Positions 14,436 to 14,566 of a DNA stretch of 14,566 nt are shown here, piece after piece; position 1 is the first letter of the stretch; each line of letters starts with the position of its first letter. The stretch covers positions 1 to 14,566 of the forward strand of contig DEIB01000049.1 of assembly GCA_002352215.1 (NCBI GenBank). The letters run 5' to 3'. This DNA comes from Chthonomonas sp. UBA2785 (GTDB lineage Bacteria > Armatimonadota > Fimbriimonadia > Fimbriimonadales > Fimbriimonadaceae). A model generated the notes under the pieces. It searched no databases. It was not told where the DNA came from and was given only the letters and a program-made list of their open reading frames with translations. A program made the translations under genes and the position numbers.

Positions 14436-14456
14436 CTAATCGGTCTCCCGGCCACT

Positions 14457-14566
14457 ATGTCTGTTTTCGAACTCTCTGAGTTGCGTATCGGCACTCCCGT
14501 ACGTGACGAATTGCGCGGTCTTACGCCCCTGCCGAGCAACTCGGCGGCCATCGCGGCGGCCGAAGC
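14457..14566 (+). CDS. Start of an unrecognised protein, cut by the window edge
   Basis: An ATG at 14457 opens a frame without stop for 36 codons to the edge. The N-terminus begins MSVFELSELRIGTPVRDELR and continues Ala-rich, without a signal peptide or membrane segment. Codon use is like the neighbours, and it sits after a non-coding gap that ends in a palindrome, as expected for a gene start. I cannot assign a family from so short a piece. Confidence 0.5.
   Translation, partial: MSVFELSELRIGTPVRDELRGLTPLPSNSAAIAAAE

Overview
The window is about 60% GC and reads as a bacterial chromosome with no mobile elements. The best lineage guess is Armatimonadota, probably Fimbriimonadia-like. The grounds are a divergent bacterial 16S rRNA (it matches the EUB338-III probe variant and not EUB338), weak use of Shine-Dalgarno sites, and the gene mix: GH172/DUF2961 enzyme, DUF1573 protein, Cache-type cyclase, flagellar chaperones and an exported multihaem cytochrome. 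This lineage call is an inference from the 16S sequence and gene content, not a phylogeny.

Layout. Positions 1-922 hold the 5' part of a 16S rRNA gene on the minus strand, with its 3' part beyond the left edge. It is followed on its upstream side by a leader of about 180 nt with hairpins and a near-consensus promoter (TTGACT, 18 bp, TATAAT). A hairpin-rich gap then carries the terminator of a small exported minus-strand protein. That gene starts head-to-head with a large plus-strand MFS transporter fused to HEAT repeats, and a perfect palindrome lies between the two starts.

From 8807 down to 4299 runs a minus-strand set: a membrane adenylate cyclase with a Cache sensor domain, a GH172 (DUF2961) glycoside hydrolase, a YbgC-type thioesterase and an unrecognised helical protein. 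The first three are closely spaced and look like one operon. The last meets the MFS gene tail-to-tail with a 4-nt overlap.

From 8896 to 14253 runs a plus-strand set: a small four-helix membrane protein, fliS, a fliT-like chaperone overlapping fliS by 17 nt, prfB (release factor 2, with a programmed +1 frameshift), an exported metzincin-like protein joined to DUF1573, and an exported tetrahaem cytochrome joined to a UshA-like domain that has lost its metal ligands. A new plus-strand gene opens at 14457 behind a strong 12-bp-arm hairpin and runs off the right edge.

Themes. The minus set joins cAMP signalling to carbohydrate turnover. The last two plus-strand genes form an exported pair: each carries a Cys-Gly-Cys motif and a catalytic domain that seems to have decayed, and one carries four haem c sites. 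This pair is the least ordinary part of the window and may be an envelope redox module. I found no CRISPR array, tRNA, insertion sequence or prophage.
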